Positions 6,721 to 14,630 of a stretch of DNA of 16,216 nucleotides are shown one piece after another (position 1 is the stretch's first letter; each line of letters begins with the position of its first letter). The translations under genes were made by a program, and so were the position numbers. Source of the DNA: JBHEPS01 sp046261635 (GTDB taxonomy: Bacteria; Acidobacteriota; Thermoanaerobaculia; Gp7-AA8); NCBI GenBank assembly GCA_046261635.1, contig JBHEOL010000104.1, forward strand, positions 1-16,216, in the 5' to 3' direction. Under the pieces are notes generated by a model, which ran no database searches, was not told where the DNA came from, and saw only the letters and a program-made list of their open reading frames with translations.

Positions 6721-7694
6721 TCGAGCCGACGGGCAAGCGTAGAGGGCCGTTTCGCCGCTCCGGCGGAGCGGCCGACCGGCCTCCATTTCACGTCATCGCA
6801 TCGACGATCGGCCTTCCCCTCATCGCTTTCCTGATGTTTGCGATCTATCAATGGGTTTCCGGAGGCGGTTCGCCGATTCCGGAGACGGTGAAGCCGCTGG
6901 CTTCCGCGCCAGCCACCGCCCGTCAGTCCGCGGAGGCCGTCGTCGTCCCTCGGCCTGCTCAACCCCAGCCCGCCCTTCCGCGCGAAACCGGCCGGATCGT
7001 GTTGATTCTCGACGACGTCGGTTACGACCCCACCGCGACCGAGCGCGCCGCCGCCCTCCCCGCGACGATCAACTTCGCGGTGATTCCGGGGACACCCCAC
7101 GCGAAGCGCTCGGCCGAGTTCCTCGCCTCTCGCGGATTCGAGATTCTCTGCCACCTCCCGATGGAGCCGGTCGGATACCCGAGGATCTCTCCTGGAGACG
7201 GCGCCATCCTGCTCAGCCTCTCCGACGACGAGATCCGCCGCCGGACCACCGCCCTGTTCCGCCAGGTGCCCCACGCCATCGGTGTCAACAACCACATGGG
7301 GTCGGCTGCGACCGCCGATGCGCGCGTGATGAGAAGCGTCCTGGAGGCCGTCCGGGACGAGGGGGTCTTCTTCGTCGACTCCCGGACCTCCGGCCGCAGC
7401 GTCGGGCATCGCATGGCCACGGATCTCGGCATTCCTTCCGCCGGGCGGGACGTGTTTCTCGACGACGATGCCAGCGTCGAGGCGATTCGCGCGCAGGTCC
7501 AGAGGCTCGCCCAGCTCGCTTCCGCCAATGAAGACGGCGTAACGATCGCGATCGGTCACCTCTATCCCTCGACACTTCAGGTGCTTTCCGAGGAAATTCC
7601 GAAACTACGGGCCGCCGGTTTCCGTTTTCTTCCCGTCAGCGCTGCCGTGACGTCGCCGTCATCGACGACGGCCGCCGCGCTCGCCGGGCGGTGA
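6717..7694 (+). CDS. Divergent polysaccharide deacetylase family protein (YibQ/DUF610 type)
   Basis: The 325-residue protein has a basic N terminus, one membrane helix (~26-47), a Pro/Ala-rich linker (~52-90) and a divergent polysaccharide deacetylase domain (~92-310). Likely active-site residues are retained: ILDDVGYD (97-104), CHLPMEP with His146 (145-151), NNHMGS (191-196), FVDSRT (219-224) and IGHLYPST with His281 (279-286). E. coli YibQ is the neighbour of EnvC (YibP), so the pairing here is conserved. The substrate of the family is not well established; an envelope glycan is likely. The start is GTG overlapping the ctpA stop, with GGAG and AAAAGG upstream. It is the last gene of the rnc operon, followed by a 109-bp gap. 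Confidence 0.9.
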   Translation: MIEPTGKRRGPFRRSGGAADRPPFHVIASTIGLPLIAFLMFAIYQWVSGGGSPIPETVKPLASAPATARQSAEAVVVPRPAQPQPALPRETGRIVLILDDVGYDPTATERAAALPATINFAVIPGTPHAKRSAEFLASRGFEILCHLPMEPVGYPRISPGDGAILLSLSDDEIRRRTTALFRQVPHAIGVNNHMGSAATADARVMRSVLEAVRDEGVFFVDSRTSGRSVGHRMATDLGIPSAGRDVFLDDDASVEAIRAQVQRLAQLASANEDGVTIAIGHLYPSTLQVLSEEIPKLRAAGFRFLPVSAAVTSPSSTTAAALAGR

Positions 7695-7730
7695 GCTCCC
7701 GCGGGGGCGAAGAACCGGCTGCAGGACCTT

Positions 7731-7756
7731 CCGGAGACGCCACGGAGCGTCTTCGG
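7731..7756. other. Hairpin after the rnc-envC-ctpA operon
   Basis: A 10-bp stem with one G-U pair (7731-7740 with 7747-7756) encloses a 6-nt loop in the gap before the S55-like gene. It may slow or end transcription, but no T-run follows, so an intrinsic terminator is uncertain. Confidence 0.35.
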
Positions 7757-7803
7757 ACTCTCCCCTGCGAAATGACGGGGTTTTCAGCGTTGTTCCCTTC
7801 GTC

Positions 7804-9603
7804 GTGACCATCCGAAAAGTCCTCCTTCTGCTCGCCGCCTTCACCGTGAGCGCGGGCGTCTTCGCCCACGCGGCCGATACGATGCCTGTCTCCGAGATCC
7901 GCAAGGGGATGAAGGGGTACGGCGTCACCATCTTCGAGGGGGACAAGCTGGAGCGTTTCGGAGTCGAGATCCTCGGCGTGCTTCCGAACATGGGCCCCGG
8001 CCAGGATCTGATCCTCGCCCGGGTGGACAATCCGGTCACCGACCACAGTGGTGTCATCGCCGGGATGAGCGGCTCGCCGATCTACATCGAAGGCAGGCTG
8101 ATCGGAGCCCTGGCGTACTCCTGGCAGTTCTCGAAGGATCCGATTGCGGGCATCACCCCGATCGGAGAGATGCTTCGGTTGGAAAACGGGGGAGCGAGAG
8201 CGAGTTCCTCGGGTCGGTCGGGTCTGGCGGCAGCCGCGATGATCGATGCGCTGATGGATCCGCAACCGGCGGCCCTCGAGCCGCTTTTTGCGGCATTGCA
8301 GCGACCGGGGATGGGAAACGGTGCTCTGCCGATCTCGATCCCGGTTTCCTTCGGTAACTTTGCGTCCGACACGCTCGATCGTTTCGGCGGGCTGCTCGAG
8401 GCGAGCGGGCTGATGGCGGTCCCGGCTGGCAGCGGCGGGAGCGGACTCTCCACAATCGACAGCGTGACTCCGTTCCAGCCGGGCGACTCGATCGGTGCCG
8501 TTCTTCTGTCCGGCGACTTCTCGGTGGCCGCGACCGGGACCGTGACCCACGTGGACGGCGACAGGATCTGGGCGTTCGGTCACCCGTTCCTCGACATGGG
8601 GACGATCGATTTTCCGATGGCGAAATCAGAAGTGATCACGGTGCTTCCGAACGTGGCCCGCTCCTTCAAAGTGGCGACGACGGGTGGAGTGGTCGGAGCG
8701 CTGAGGCAGGACCGCGCTCCGGGGATCATGGGGATCGTCGGGGAGCGGGCGAAGACGATCAAGGTCGAGCTGACGATGGACGGCTCCCGAGGTCAGGAGA
8801 AGTACGAGTTCGATCTGGCCCGGCATCCGATTCTCTCTCCGCTTCTCCTCGCGATGGTGGCCGACAGCGTCGTTGCCGTAGGTCAGCGAGCCGCGGGCGA
8901 GCGCACGGTGATGCTCGAGTCCGAGATCGACGTCGAAGGAATCGGGTCCGTCCGCCTCCGCGATGGATGGGCCGGGGCCGAAGCCCGTCAGGCGATCCCG
9001 GTGTACCTTGCCGTGATCTCGAGCTATCTGATGTCGAACGAGTTCACGGATGCGCCGATCGAGGGAATCAGGATCCGGCTTCGTCACGAGGACGATCTCC
9101 GGATGGCGCGAGTCGTCAGCGCGTCGGTGACGGCCCCGCTGGACGGACAGATCAGTCCGGGCGATCGGCTGACGGTTCGCGCGCAGCTGAAGCCTTTCCG
9201 AGGTGAAGCGTTCACGGAGACCTTCGAAGTCGAGGTGCCACGGACGGCCCGGGTTGGAGGCGCTTATCTGCTGATCAGCGGCGGGCGAGTCGCAAACCGG
9301 CTCGATTTTTCGCTCGTACCGCCCGATCCGCGGAATCTGAACCAGGTCGTCAAGGTCGTGGAGCGGCTCCGCGCCTCGAGCGATCTCACCATTGGGCTTT
9401 ACCAGCCGGAAGATGGCGCTGTCTCGGGCGGGGTGTTTCACCCCAGCCTGCCGCCTTCGATGATGACCGTGCTCGCGGGTGACTCGAGCAACGGCTCTGG
9501 AACGCCGGTGAAGGTCAATGCGTCGTTCAGGGACTCGCGACCGCTCGACTACATCGTGGACGGAGCCGTCAAGATTGACCTCCAGATCCGGCCGGCGCTC
9601 TGA
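7804..9603 (+). CDS. Secreted SpoIVB/peptidase S55-like protein of unknown role
   Basis: The 599-residue product has a signal peptide (~1-23, cleavage after AHA). The next block, SEIRKGMKGYGVTIF (30-44) to GVIAGMSGSPIYIEGRLIGAL (83-103), is typical of S55-domain proteins. GMSGSP holds the likely nucleophile Ser89 in a GxSGxP setting. A second conserved block, IWAFGHPFLDMG (255-266), offers His260. In SpoIVB the His lies before the Ser, as I recall; here the order is reversed. The remaining half (~320-599) is beta-rich and not recognised. Known: SpoIVB is a self-cleaving sporulation protease, but nothing here implies sporulation. The GTG start is set by the signal peptide; no ribosome site is visible. 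The gene may form a transcription unit with the propeller gene 49 bp downstream. Confidence 0.75.
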   Translation: MTIRKVLLLLAAFTVSAGVFAHAADTMPVSEIRKGMKGYGVTIFEGDKLERFGVEILGVLPNMGPGQDLILARVDNPVTDHSGVIAGMSGSPIYIEGRLIGALAYSWQFSKDPIAGITPIGEMLRLENGGARASSSGRSGLAAAAMIDALMDPQPAALEPLFAALQRPGMGNGALPISIPVSFGNFASDTLDRFGGLLEASGLMAVPAGSGGSGLSTIDSVTPFQPGDSIGAVLLSGDFSVAATGTVTHVDGDRIWAFGHPFLDMGTIDFPMAKSEVITVLPNVARSFKVATTGGVVGALRQDRAPGIMGIVGERAKTIKVELTMDGSRGQEKYEFDLARHPILSPLLLAMVADSVVAVGQRAAGERTVMLESEIDVEGIGSVRLRDGWAGAEARQAIPVYLAVISSYLMSNEFTDAPIEGIRIRLRHEDDLRMARVVSASVTAPLDGQISPGDRLTVRAQLKPFRGEAFTETFEVEVPRTARVGGAYLLISGGRVANRLDFSLVPPDPRNLNQVVKVVERLRASSDLTIGLYQPEDGAVSGGVFHPSLPPSMMTVLAGDSSNGSGTPVKVNASFRDSRPLDYIVDGAVKIDLQIRPAL

Positions 9604-9652
9604 ATCGACCATTCCATTCGCGGATCGATCCCAATCAACGAGAGGAAGTCTG

Positions 9653-11860
9653 ATGCCTGCATTGAAACGACTGGCTTTCGACCGGCGGCTGCTGGCCGCC
9701 GCCTGCGTCTGCGCAATCCTGATGATTGCACCGGTGGGGCTGCATGCCGCGAAGACCGAATACTGGACCCTGGCCACTGCCGACCAGTTTCTCAGCGGTG
9801 AAATCGACGGAATGGCCGTGAGCTCCCGTGGCCAGCTGCGCCCGGGGCCGGCGATCTCCAGGCTCGCGAGCTTCGACGATCCGTTCGTGCTCTCCCAGAC
9901 GAGCACTCCGGCGGGCGTCAGCTTCTTTGGCACAGGCAACGAAGGACGCGTCTACAGGCTCGATGGAACGAGGCTCGAGCCGATCTTCACCGCATCCGAG
10001 CCGGAAATCTACGCGGTTGCGTTTCGACAGGGCCGGCTGCTCGTCGGATCCTCCCCGCATGGGAAAATCTACAGCGTCGATCCAGCCTCCGGCGCGTCGG
10101 AGATCTTCTTCGACCCGGAGGAGGCATACATCTGGGCGATCGAGCCGCTCGAGGACGGAACCGTGGTGGTTGGAACCGGCGTGGAGGGGCGGCTCTGGAA
10201 GATCGACCGCGACCGCAAGGGGGTCGTTCTGTTCGACTCGCCCGAGACCCATATCCGTTCTCTTGCGCATCGAGGAAAGCGTCTCCTTGCGGGGGGAGCG
10301 GGGGAGGGGCGAATCTACGAGGTCTCTCTCTCCGGGTCGGGAGCGCGTGCTCTTTTCGACGCCGATCTGACTGAGATCTCGGCGCTGACGATCGATCCTT
10401 CGACCGGCGTCGCCTGGGCCGCGGCTGCAGCCTCGGCCCTACCCTCCTCGGCCCCTCCCAAACCGGAGCCGCAGCGGCCGCCTCAGGCGACCGCCCAGAC
10501 CGGCGGACAGCCCCAGAGCCAGCAGGGCGGTACGACCACGGCTCCACCCGCTCCGGCGGTCGATGTCACTTTCTCCTTCGACCAGCCGGTCACGGGCGTC
10601 GGAGGAGGCAATTCGGAGATCTACAGGATCGACGCCGACGGGTTCGTCGAGCCGGTCCGCAAGCTCGAGCGCGAGATGATCTACTCGCTCTCGGCCAGCG
10701 AAGGCGGCCTTCTGATCGGCACCGGACCGCTCGGAAGGATCTATCGACTCGAGCAGCAGACTCTCTCGCTCCTCGCGGCCTTGCCCGAGAAACAGGTCGT
10801 CTCCCTTGACGCCTCGGGCGCGGGGTGGTCGGCGACCACGACCAACGCCGGTGCCGTCTACCGGATCGACTCGACGAAGCAGGGACGTGCCGAGTTCCGT
10901 TCGCCGGTCAAGGACACCGCGCGCCACTCGGCTTTCGGGCATTTCAGACTCGACGGGGAGGGTCTGTCGGGAGCGGTCAGCTCCTTCCGGAGCGGAAACA
11001 CGGCGACGCCCGACGAGACCTGGAGTGAGTGGGCGGCCGCGCGCCCCGGCCCGCTCGGCGAGATCGAGGCCCCTCATGCGAGGTATCTCCAGTGGAAGAT
11101 CGTCATGGAGAATCCGACGGCCGCAACGGCGGTGGATCGCATGACGGCGGCGTTCGTGAACCGGAATGTGCGGCCCGTAATCGAATCGCTGACGGCGAGC
11201 GAGCCCGGAGTCGTTATCGTGGGCGGTGCCTATCCGGCCTCGCCGCAGGTGCTCGAGGCGACGAATCCGGACGAGTACGGGATCTTCGCGAGCCTCGATG
11301 CTCCGCGCGATCGGGCCGATGCGGGCGCGGGCAAGCGGCTCTTCAGGAAGGGTTACCGCACGGTGTCGTGGAAGGCCTCGGATCCGAACGGCGACTCGCT
11401 GCGCTACACGCTGCAGTTTCGCCCGCGGGGCTCGTCGACGTGGCTTCGGCTCCGCGAGCGAATCGAAGAAAGTCAGCTCAACTTCGACACCACGCAGATC
11501 CCGGACGGCGATTACGCCCTGCGACTCACCGCAACCGATGCAGCCGACAATCCGTCGCACGCCCTGACCACCGAAAGCGAGATCGTCTACTTCACGGTCG
11601 ACAACACCGTGCCGACGATCGGGGTGCGAAGGGAAGGGAGGAGCGCGGTGGTCACGGTCACGGACGCAGCCTCACCCCTGGCGAAGGCGGAGTACTCGGT
11701 GGACGCTGAAAAGTGGATTCGCCTCGATCCCGAGGATGGAATCGTCGATTCTCGCCAGGAGGTCTTCCGCTTCACCGAAGAACAGCTGAGCGGCAAATTC
11801 GTGACGATTCGAGTCGTGGACACCTCCTGGAACGTGGCCGCGGCGACCGTGAGCCCCTGA
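9653..11860 (+). CDS. Secreted seven-repeat beta-propeller protein with C-terminal Ig/Fn3-like region
   Basis: The 735-residue product has a signal peptide (~1-32, ending GLHA). Seven repeats of the form GTGxxGxIYxID are visible: FFGTGNEGRVYRLDG, LLVGSSPHGKIYSVD, VVVGTGVEGRLWKID, LLAGGAGEGRIYEVS, GVGGGNSEIYRID, LLIGTGPLGRIYRLE and TTTNAGAVYRID. This suggests a seven-bladed propeller over ~40-430. A Pro/Gln/Gly-rich insertion of about 42 residues (~260-302) sits between the fourth and fifth repeats. The C-terminal third (~505-735) resembles Ig/fibronectin-like modules (SWKASDPNGDSLRYTLQF; DGDYALRLTATDAADNPSHA). No catalytic residues are recognised. A binding or surface role is plausible but unproven. 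ATG at 9653 has GAGAGGAAG just upstream and directly begins the signal peptide. Confidence 0.75.
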   Translation: MPALKRLAFDRRLLAAACVCAILMIAPVGLHAAKTEYWTLATADQFLSGEIDGMAVSSRGQLRPGPAISRLASFDDPFVLSQTSTPAGVSFFGTGNEGRVYRLDGTRLEPIFTASEPEIYAVAFRQGRLLVGSSPHGKIYSVDPASGASEIFFDPEEAYIWAIEPLEDGTVVVGTGVEGRLWKIDRDRKGVVLFDSPETHIRSLAHRGKRLLAGGAGEGRIYEVSLSGSGARALFDADLTEISALTIDPSTGVAWAAAAASALPSSAPPKPEPQRPPQATAQTGGQPQSQQGGTTTAPPAPAVDVTFSFDQPVTGVGGGNSEIYRIDADGFVEPVRKLEREMIYSLSASEGGLLIGTGPLGRIYRLEQQTLSLLAALPEKQVVSLDASGAGWSATTTNAGAVYRIDSTKQGRAEFRSPVKDTARHSAFGHFRLDGEGLSGAVSSFRSGNTATPDETWSEWAAARPGPLGEIEAPHARYLQWKIVMENPTAATAVDRMTAAFVNRNVRPVIESLTASEPGVVIVGGAYPASPQVLEATNPDEYGIFASLDAPRDRADAGAGKRLFRKGYRTVSWKASDPNGDSLRYTLQFRPRGSSTWLRLRERIEESQLNFDTTQIPDGDYALRLTATDAADNPSHALTTESEIVYFTVDNTVPTIGVRREGRSAVVTVTDAASPLAKAEYSVDAEKWIRLDPEDGIVDSRQEVFRFTEEQLSGKFVTIRVVDTSWNVAAATVSP

Positions 11861-11876
11861 CCCCCCCGGGGGGGGG
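11861..11876. repeat. C7G9 homopolymer tract upstream of the transporter operon
   Basis: Seven C residues are followed at once by nine G residues between the propeller stop codon and the -10 box at 11897. Such runs are prone to length change in replication or sequencing. The tract lies close to where the -35 element would be. Confidence 0.8.
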
Positions 11877-11896
11877 CGGGCTCCGAGCGCTACCTC

Positions 11897-11902
11897 TATA
11901 AT
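11897..11902 (+). promoter_or_regulatory. Consensus -10 box of the solute-binding/permease operon
   Basis: A perfect TATAAT lies 58 nt before the ATG at 11961. No -35 match is found in the GC-rich sequence 17 bp upstream (GGGCGG), so an activator or another sigma contact may be needed. The predicted start is near 11908. Confidence 0.55.
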
Positions 11903-11907
11903 GCTGA

Positions 11908-11938
11908 GGAGGCGTCGCGGCAGAACCGCGGCGCCTCC
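11908..11938 (+). promoter_or_regulatory. Strong hairpin at the predicted 5' end of the transporter mRNA
   Basis: A 13-bp stem with a single G-U pair (11908-11920 with 11926-11938) encloses the 5-nt loop CAGAA. It begins almost exactly at the start site predicted from TATAAT, so the mRNA would carry a hairpin at its extreme 5' end. The ribosome site (AAAAGGGGGG, 11944-11953) lies outside it and stays free. 5'-end hairpins are known to protect mRNA from decay. No T-run follows, so it is not a terminator. Confidence 0.6.
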
Positions 11939-11960
11939 CGGCGAAAAGGGGGGACGATCG

Positions 11961-13610
11961 ATGCGTTGGCGTGGACTGGCAATCGGGCTCGGGCTGTTGC
12001 TGCTCTCCTGCGCGCCTTCCGAGCGTCCGGCGCAACAGGACGCGCAGGTGGAGTTGCTGCCGACCGAGGGTGGACGGCTGGTCCGACGCCTCGAGTCCGA
12101 CGTCAACACTCTGAACTTCGTCATGCACTCCACGCAGGCGGAGAAGTTCGTCCTCTCCTATATCCACGATCCCCTGCTGGCTTTCGACCAGAAGCTGGAA
12201 ATCATCCCGGCGCTGGCACGGTCGTGGACGGTAACGGACGACCGGCTGATCTGGACGTTCGAGATCGACCCCGCTGCGACTTTCAGCGACGGAACGCCGG
12301 TCCTCGCATCCGATGTGATCTTCACGCTGAAGAAAATCGTCGATCCCAAGGCGCAATCCGTTCAGCTCGCCGGACAGTTCGACGGTCTCGATCTCGAGCG
12401 GACCAGAGCCGTGAGCGAGCGCACGGCCGAAGTCGTCTTCACGAAGGCGCGCCCTTCGCAGATTTACGCATTCAACGTTGCGATCCTTCCCGAGCACGTC
12501 TACAGGCGGGGCAACTTCACGCGCGACTACAACGACCGGGCAATCGGCTCGGGCGCCTACACGCTCGTCCGAAGGGTTCCAGGGCAGGAGATTCTCCTGC
12601 AGCGTCGCGAGGACTACTGGCGCGAGAAGCCGTACATCACGTCGATTCTGTTCAGGATCATCGAGGACCGCAGCCAGACGTGGAATGCCCTGCAGGCGGG
12701 GGAGATCGACGAGACGATTGCGAGCTCCGACCAGTGGATTGCAGATCGCGCCAATCCCCTGTTTCTCGCAAAGATCGCTTTTCACCGTTACTACGAGCTC
12801 GGATACAACTTCATCCCGTGGAACACTCGCGACCCGATCCTCGCCGACCCGGCGATCCGAAGGGCGCTGACGATGTGCCTGGACCGGCGTCTGATCATCG
12901 AGAGGCTCTACCACGGAACGGCACGGATGATGACGGGGCCGTTCACCCCGAACCACTGGGCATTCAATCCAGCGGTGAAGCCGACCGAGTTCGATCCCCT
13001 CGGAGCTCGACAGATCTTCGAAGCTGCCGGTTGGGCTGACTCCGACGGCGACGGCATTCTCGATCGCGAAGGCAAACCCTTCCAAATCGAGATGCTACTG
13101 GCCGCCGGCGATACCTCGAGCGCGAACCAGGCGCAGATCTACCAGGAAGCGCTCGCGCGGGTCGGCGTCCGGCTCGACATCAGCAGGCTCGATGCGGCGA
13201 CTCTGTTCGGACGCGTGCTCGGCGGCGATTTCCAGACGTCGATGCTGGCCTGGTCGCTCGACCTCGATCCGGATCTCTTCTCGATCTTGCATTCCTCGCA
13301 GATGCCGCCGAACGGCCAGAATTTCATCTTCTACTCGAATCCGGCCGTGGACGAGTTGATCGAGAAAGGGAGGACGGAGTTCGATCAGGGCGCGCGTATC
13401 GAGATCTATCGGGAGCTTCATCGCATCCTGGCCGAGGAGAAGCCGTACACATGGGTCGTCCAGGTGTCGACCAAGTGGGCCATCAACAAGAGGGTCCAAA
13501 ACGTCGAGGAGGCGGAGGGATTCGGGCTCTACGGATGGTACCCGGGGCCTTCCCAGTGGTGGATCGCTCCCGAGGACCGGCGTTTCGATCCCAAGCGAGA
13601 GCGTCCCTGA
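11961..13610 (+). CDS. Family-5 solute-binding lipoprotein (Opp/Dpp type)
   Basis: The 549-residue product is the extracytoplasmic receptor of a peptide/nickel-type ABC importer. It has a lipoprotein signal with lipobox LLSC (Cys17). An SBP_bac_5 domain fills ~40-520, with the family pattern HDPLLAFDQKLEIIPALARSW, FEIDPAATFSDGTPVLASDV and GSGAYTLVRR. A DxDxDG calcium-type loop (DSDGDGILD) is present, as in many relatives. ATG at 11961 is preferred over an in-frame ATG at 11901 because it directly begins the signal peptide and has a G-rich ribosome site upstream. The 11901 codon overlaps the -10 box. Two permease genes follow, so the three form an operon. The ligand cannot be told from sequence; oligopeptide is most likely. 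Confidence 0.92.
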   Translation: MRWRGLAIGLGLLLLSCAPSERPAQQDAQVELLPTEGGRLVRRLESDVNTLNFVMHSTQAEKFVLSYIHDPLLAFDQKLEIIPALARSWTVTDDRLIWTFEIDPAATFSDGTPVLASDVIFTLKKIVDPKAQSVQLAGQFDGLDLERTRAVSERTAEVVFTKARPSQIYAFNVAILPEHVYRRGNFTRDYNDRAIGSGAYTLVRRVPGQEILLQRREDYWREKPYITSILFRIIEDRSQTWNALQAGEIDETIASSDQWIADRANPLFLAKIAFHRYYELGYNFIPWNTRDPILADPAIRRALTMCLDRRLIIERLYHGTARMMTGPFTPNHWAFNPAVKPTEFDPLGARQIFEAAGWADSDGDGILDREGKPFQIEMLLAAGDTSSANQAQIYQEALARVGVRLDISRLDAATLFGRVLGGDFQTSMLAWSLDLDPDLFSILHSSQMPPNGQNFIFYSNPAVDELIEKGRTEFDQGARIEIYRELHRILAEEKPYTWVVQVSTKWAINKRVQNVEEAEGFGLYGWYPGPSQWWIAPEDRRFDPKRERP

Positions 13611-13643
13611 CGGGCGGTTGATGAGCGTTCGACGATCCGGACG

Positions 13644-14630
13644 ATGAGCGGTTTTCTCGCACGACGAATCTCCTCGGCGGTGGTGAGCTTCGCCGGCATC
13701 ACTCTCGCGGTGTTCTTGCTCATTCATCTCGCTCCGGGGGATCCGGTCCGCGTGTGGGCAGGACTCAGACCCGGCGCTCCGGTGCCCGAGAGCCTGATCC
13801 TCGAGCTTCGGCATGAGCACGGCCTTGATCGCCCGCTGGCGGCTCAATACGGCGAGTGGCTGATCCGGCTCATTCAGTTCGACCTCGGCACCTCGATCCG
13901 CCATCGACGCCCCGTGACCGATGTCGTGATGGAGAAGCTGCCCGCGACTCTCGCTCTATCCGGGCTGTCGTTCCTGCTGGCGCTCGGTCTGGCGGTTCCC
14001 GCCGGGATCTGGGCGGCCGGACGCATCGGCTCGGCGGGCGACCGGGCTCTCGGCATGCTCGCCTTCGTCCTCTACAGCGTCCCCGTGTTCTGGCTCGCCC
14101 TTCTGCTGATCGACGCTTTCTCAATCCAGCTTCGCGTCTTTCCGCTTCTCGGCATGAGCTCGGCCGGCAGCGATGCCCTGACCCTTCCGGGTAGAGTCCT
14201 CGATCGTCTCTGGCATCTGGCGCTCCCTTCGATCGTGCTCGCGTACGGTCAGTTCGCACTCTTTTCGCGACTCGTTCGCGGTGCAGTCGCACAGGCGATG
14301 GGGGAGGAGTACGTTCTCGCCGCCCGGGCGCGAGGCGTCGGGCGGACACGCGCTCTCTGGCACCACGCGTTCCGGAACGCGGTGCTTCCGCTTCTCTCGC
14401 TGCTTTCAATCGTCGTTCCCATGCTGCTCTCCGGCAGTGTGATCGTGGAGCAGATCTTTCAGTGGGACGGAATCGGGAGGCTATTTTTCTCTGCCATCCA
14501 GACTCGTGACTATCCTCTCGTGCTCGGGCTGACCGTTCTGACCGCGGCGGCGACTCTTCTGGCGTCGACGCTTGCCGACCTCGCGGTCGCGTTGGTGGAT
14601 CCTCGAATCCGCTTCGGGAGAAGTCAATGA
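13644..14630 (+). CDS. ABC transporter permease, OppB/DppB type
   Basis: The 328-residue inner-membrane protein belongs to the BPD_transp_1 family. It starts with the typical FLARRISSAVVSFAGITLAVF helix and HLAPGDPV. It then has the N-terminal extracytoplasmic segment with LGTSIRHRRPV, five further helices, and the ATPase-contacting EAA loop (EEYVLAARARGVGRTRALWH, ~220-240). It follows the binding protein after 33 nt, with only a weak ribosome site, and its stop overlaps the next start in ATGA (14627-14630). It pairs with the following gene to form the heterodimeric channel. Confidence 0.94.
   Translation: MSGFLARRISSAVVSFAGITLAVFLLIHLAPGDPVRVWAGLRPGAPVPESLILELRHEHGLDRPLAAQYGEWLIRLIQFDLGTSIRHRRPVTDVVMEKLPATLALSGLSFLLALGLAVPAGIWAAGRIGSAGDRALGMLAFVLYSVPVFWLALLLIDAFSIQLRVFPLLGMSSAGSDALTLPGRVLDRLWHLALPSIVLAYGQFALFSRLVRGAVAQAMGEEYVLAARARGVGRTRALWHHAFRNAVLPLLSLLSIVVPMLLSGSVIVEQIFQWDGIGRLFFSAIQTRDYPLVLGLTVLTAAATLLASTLADLAVALVDPRIRFGRSQ

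Noticed and set aside
8626..9939. Long minus-strand open frame (437 codons) opposite the S55-like and propeller genes
   Set aside because: It spans two real genes in antisense and its translation is charged and low-complexity. Both plus-strand genes have signal peptides and family motifs.
11772..13085. Long minus-strand open frame opposite the solute-binding lipoprotein
   Set aside because: It is antisense to clear SBP_bac_5 sequence and covers the promoter region. It is a shadow.
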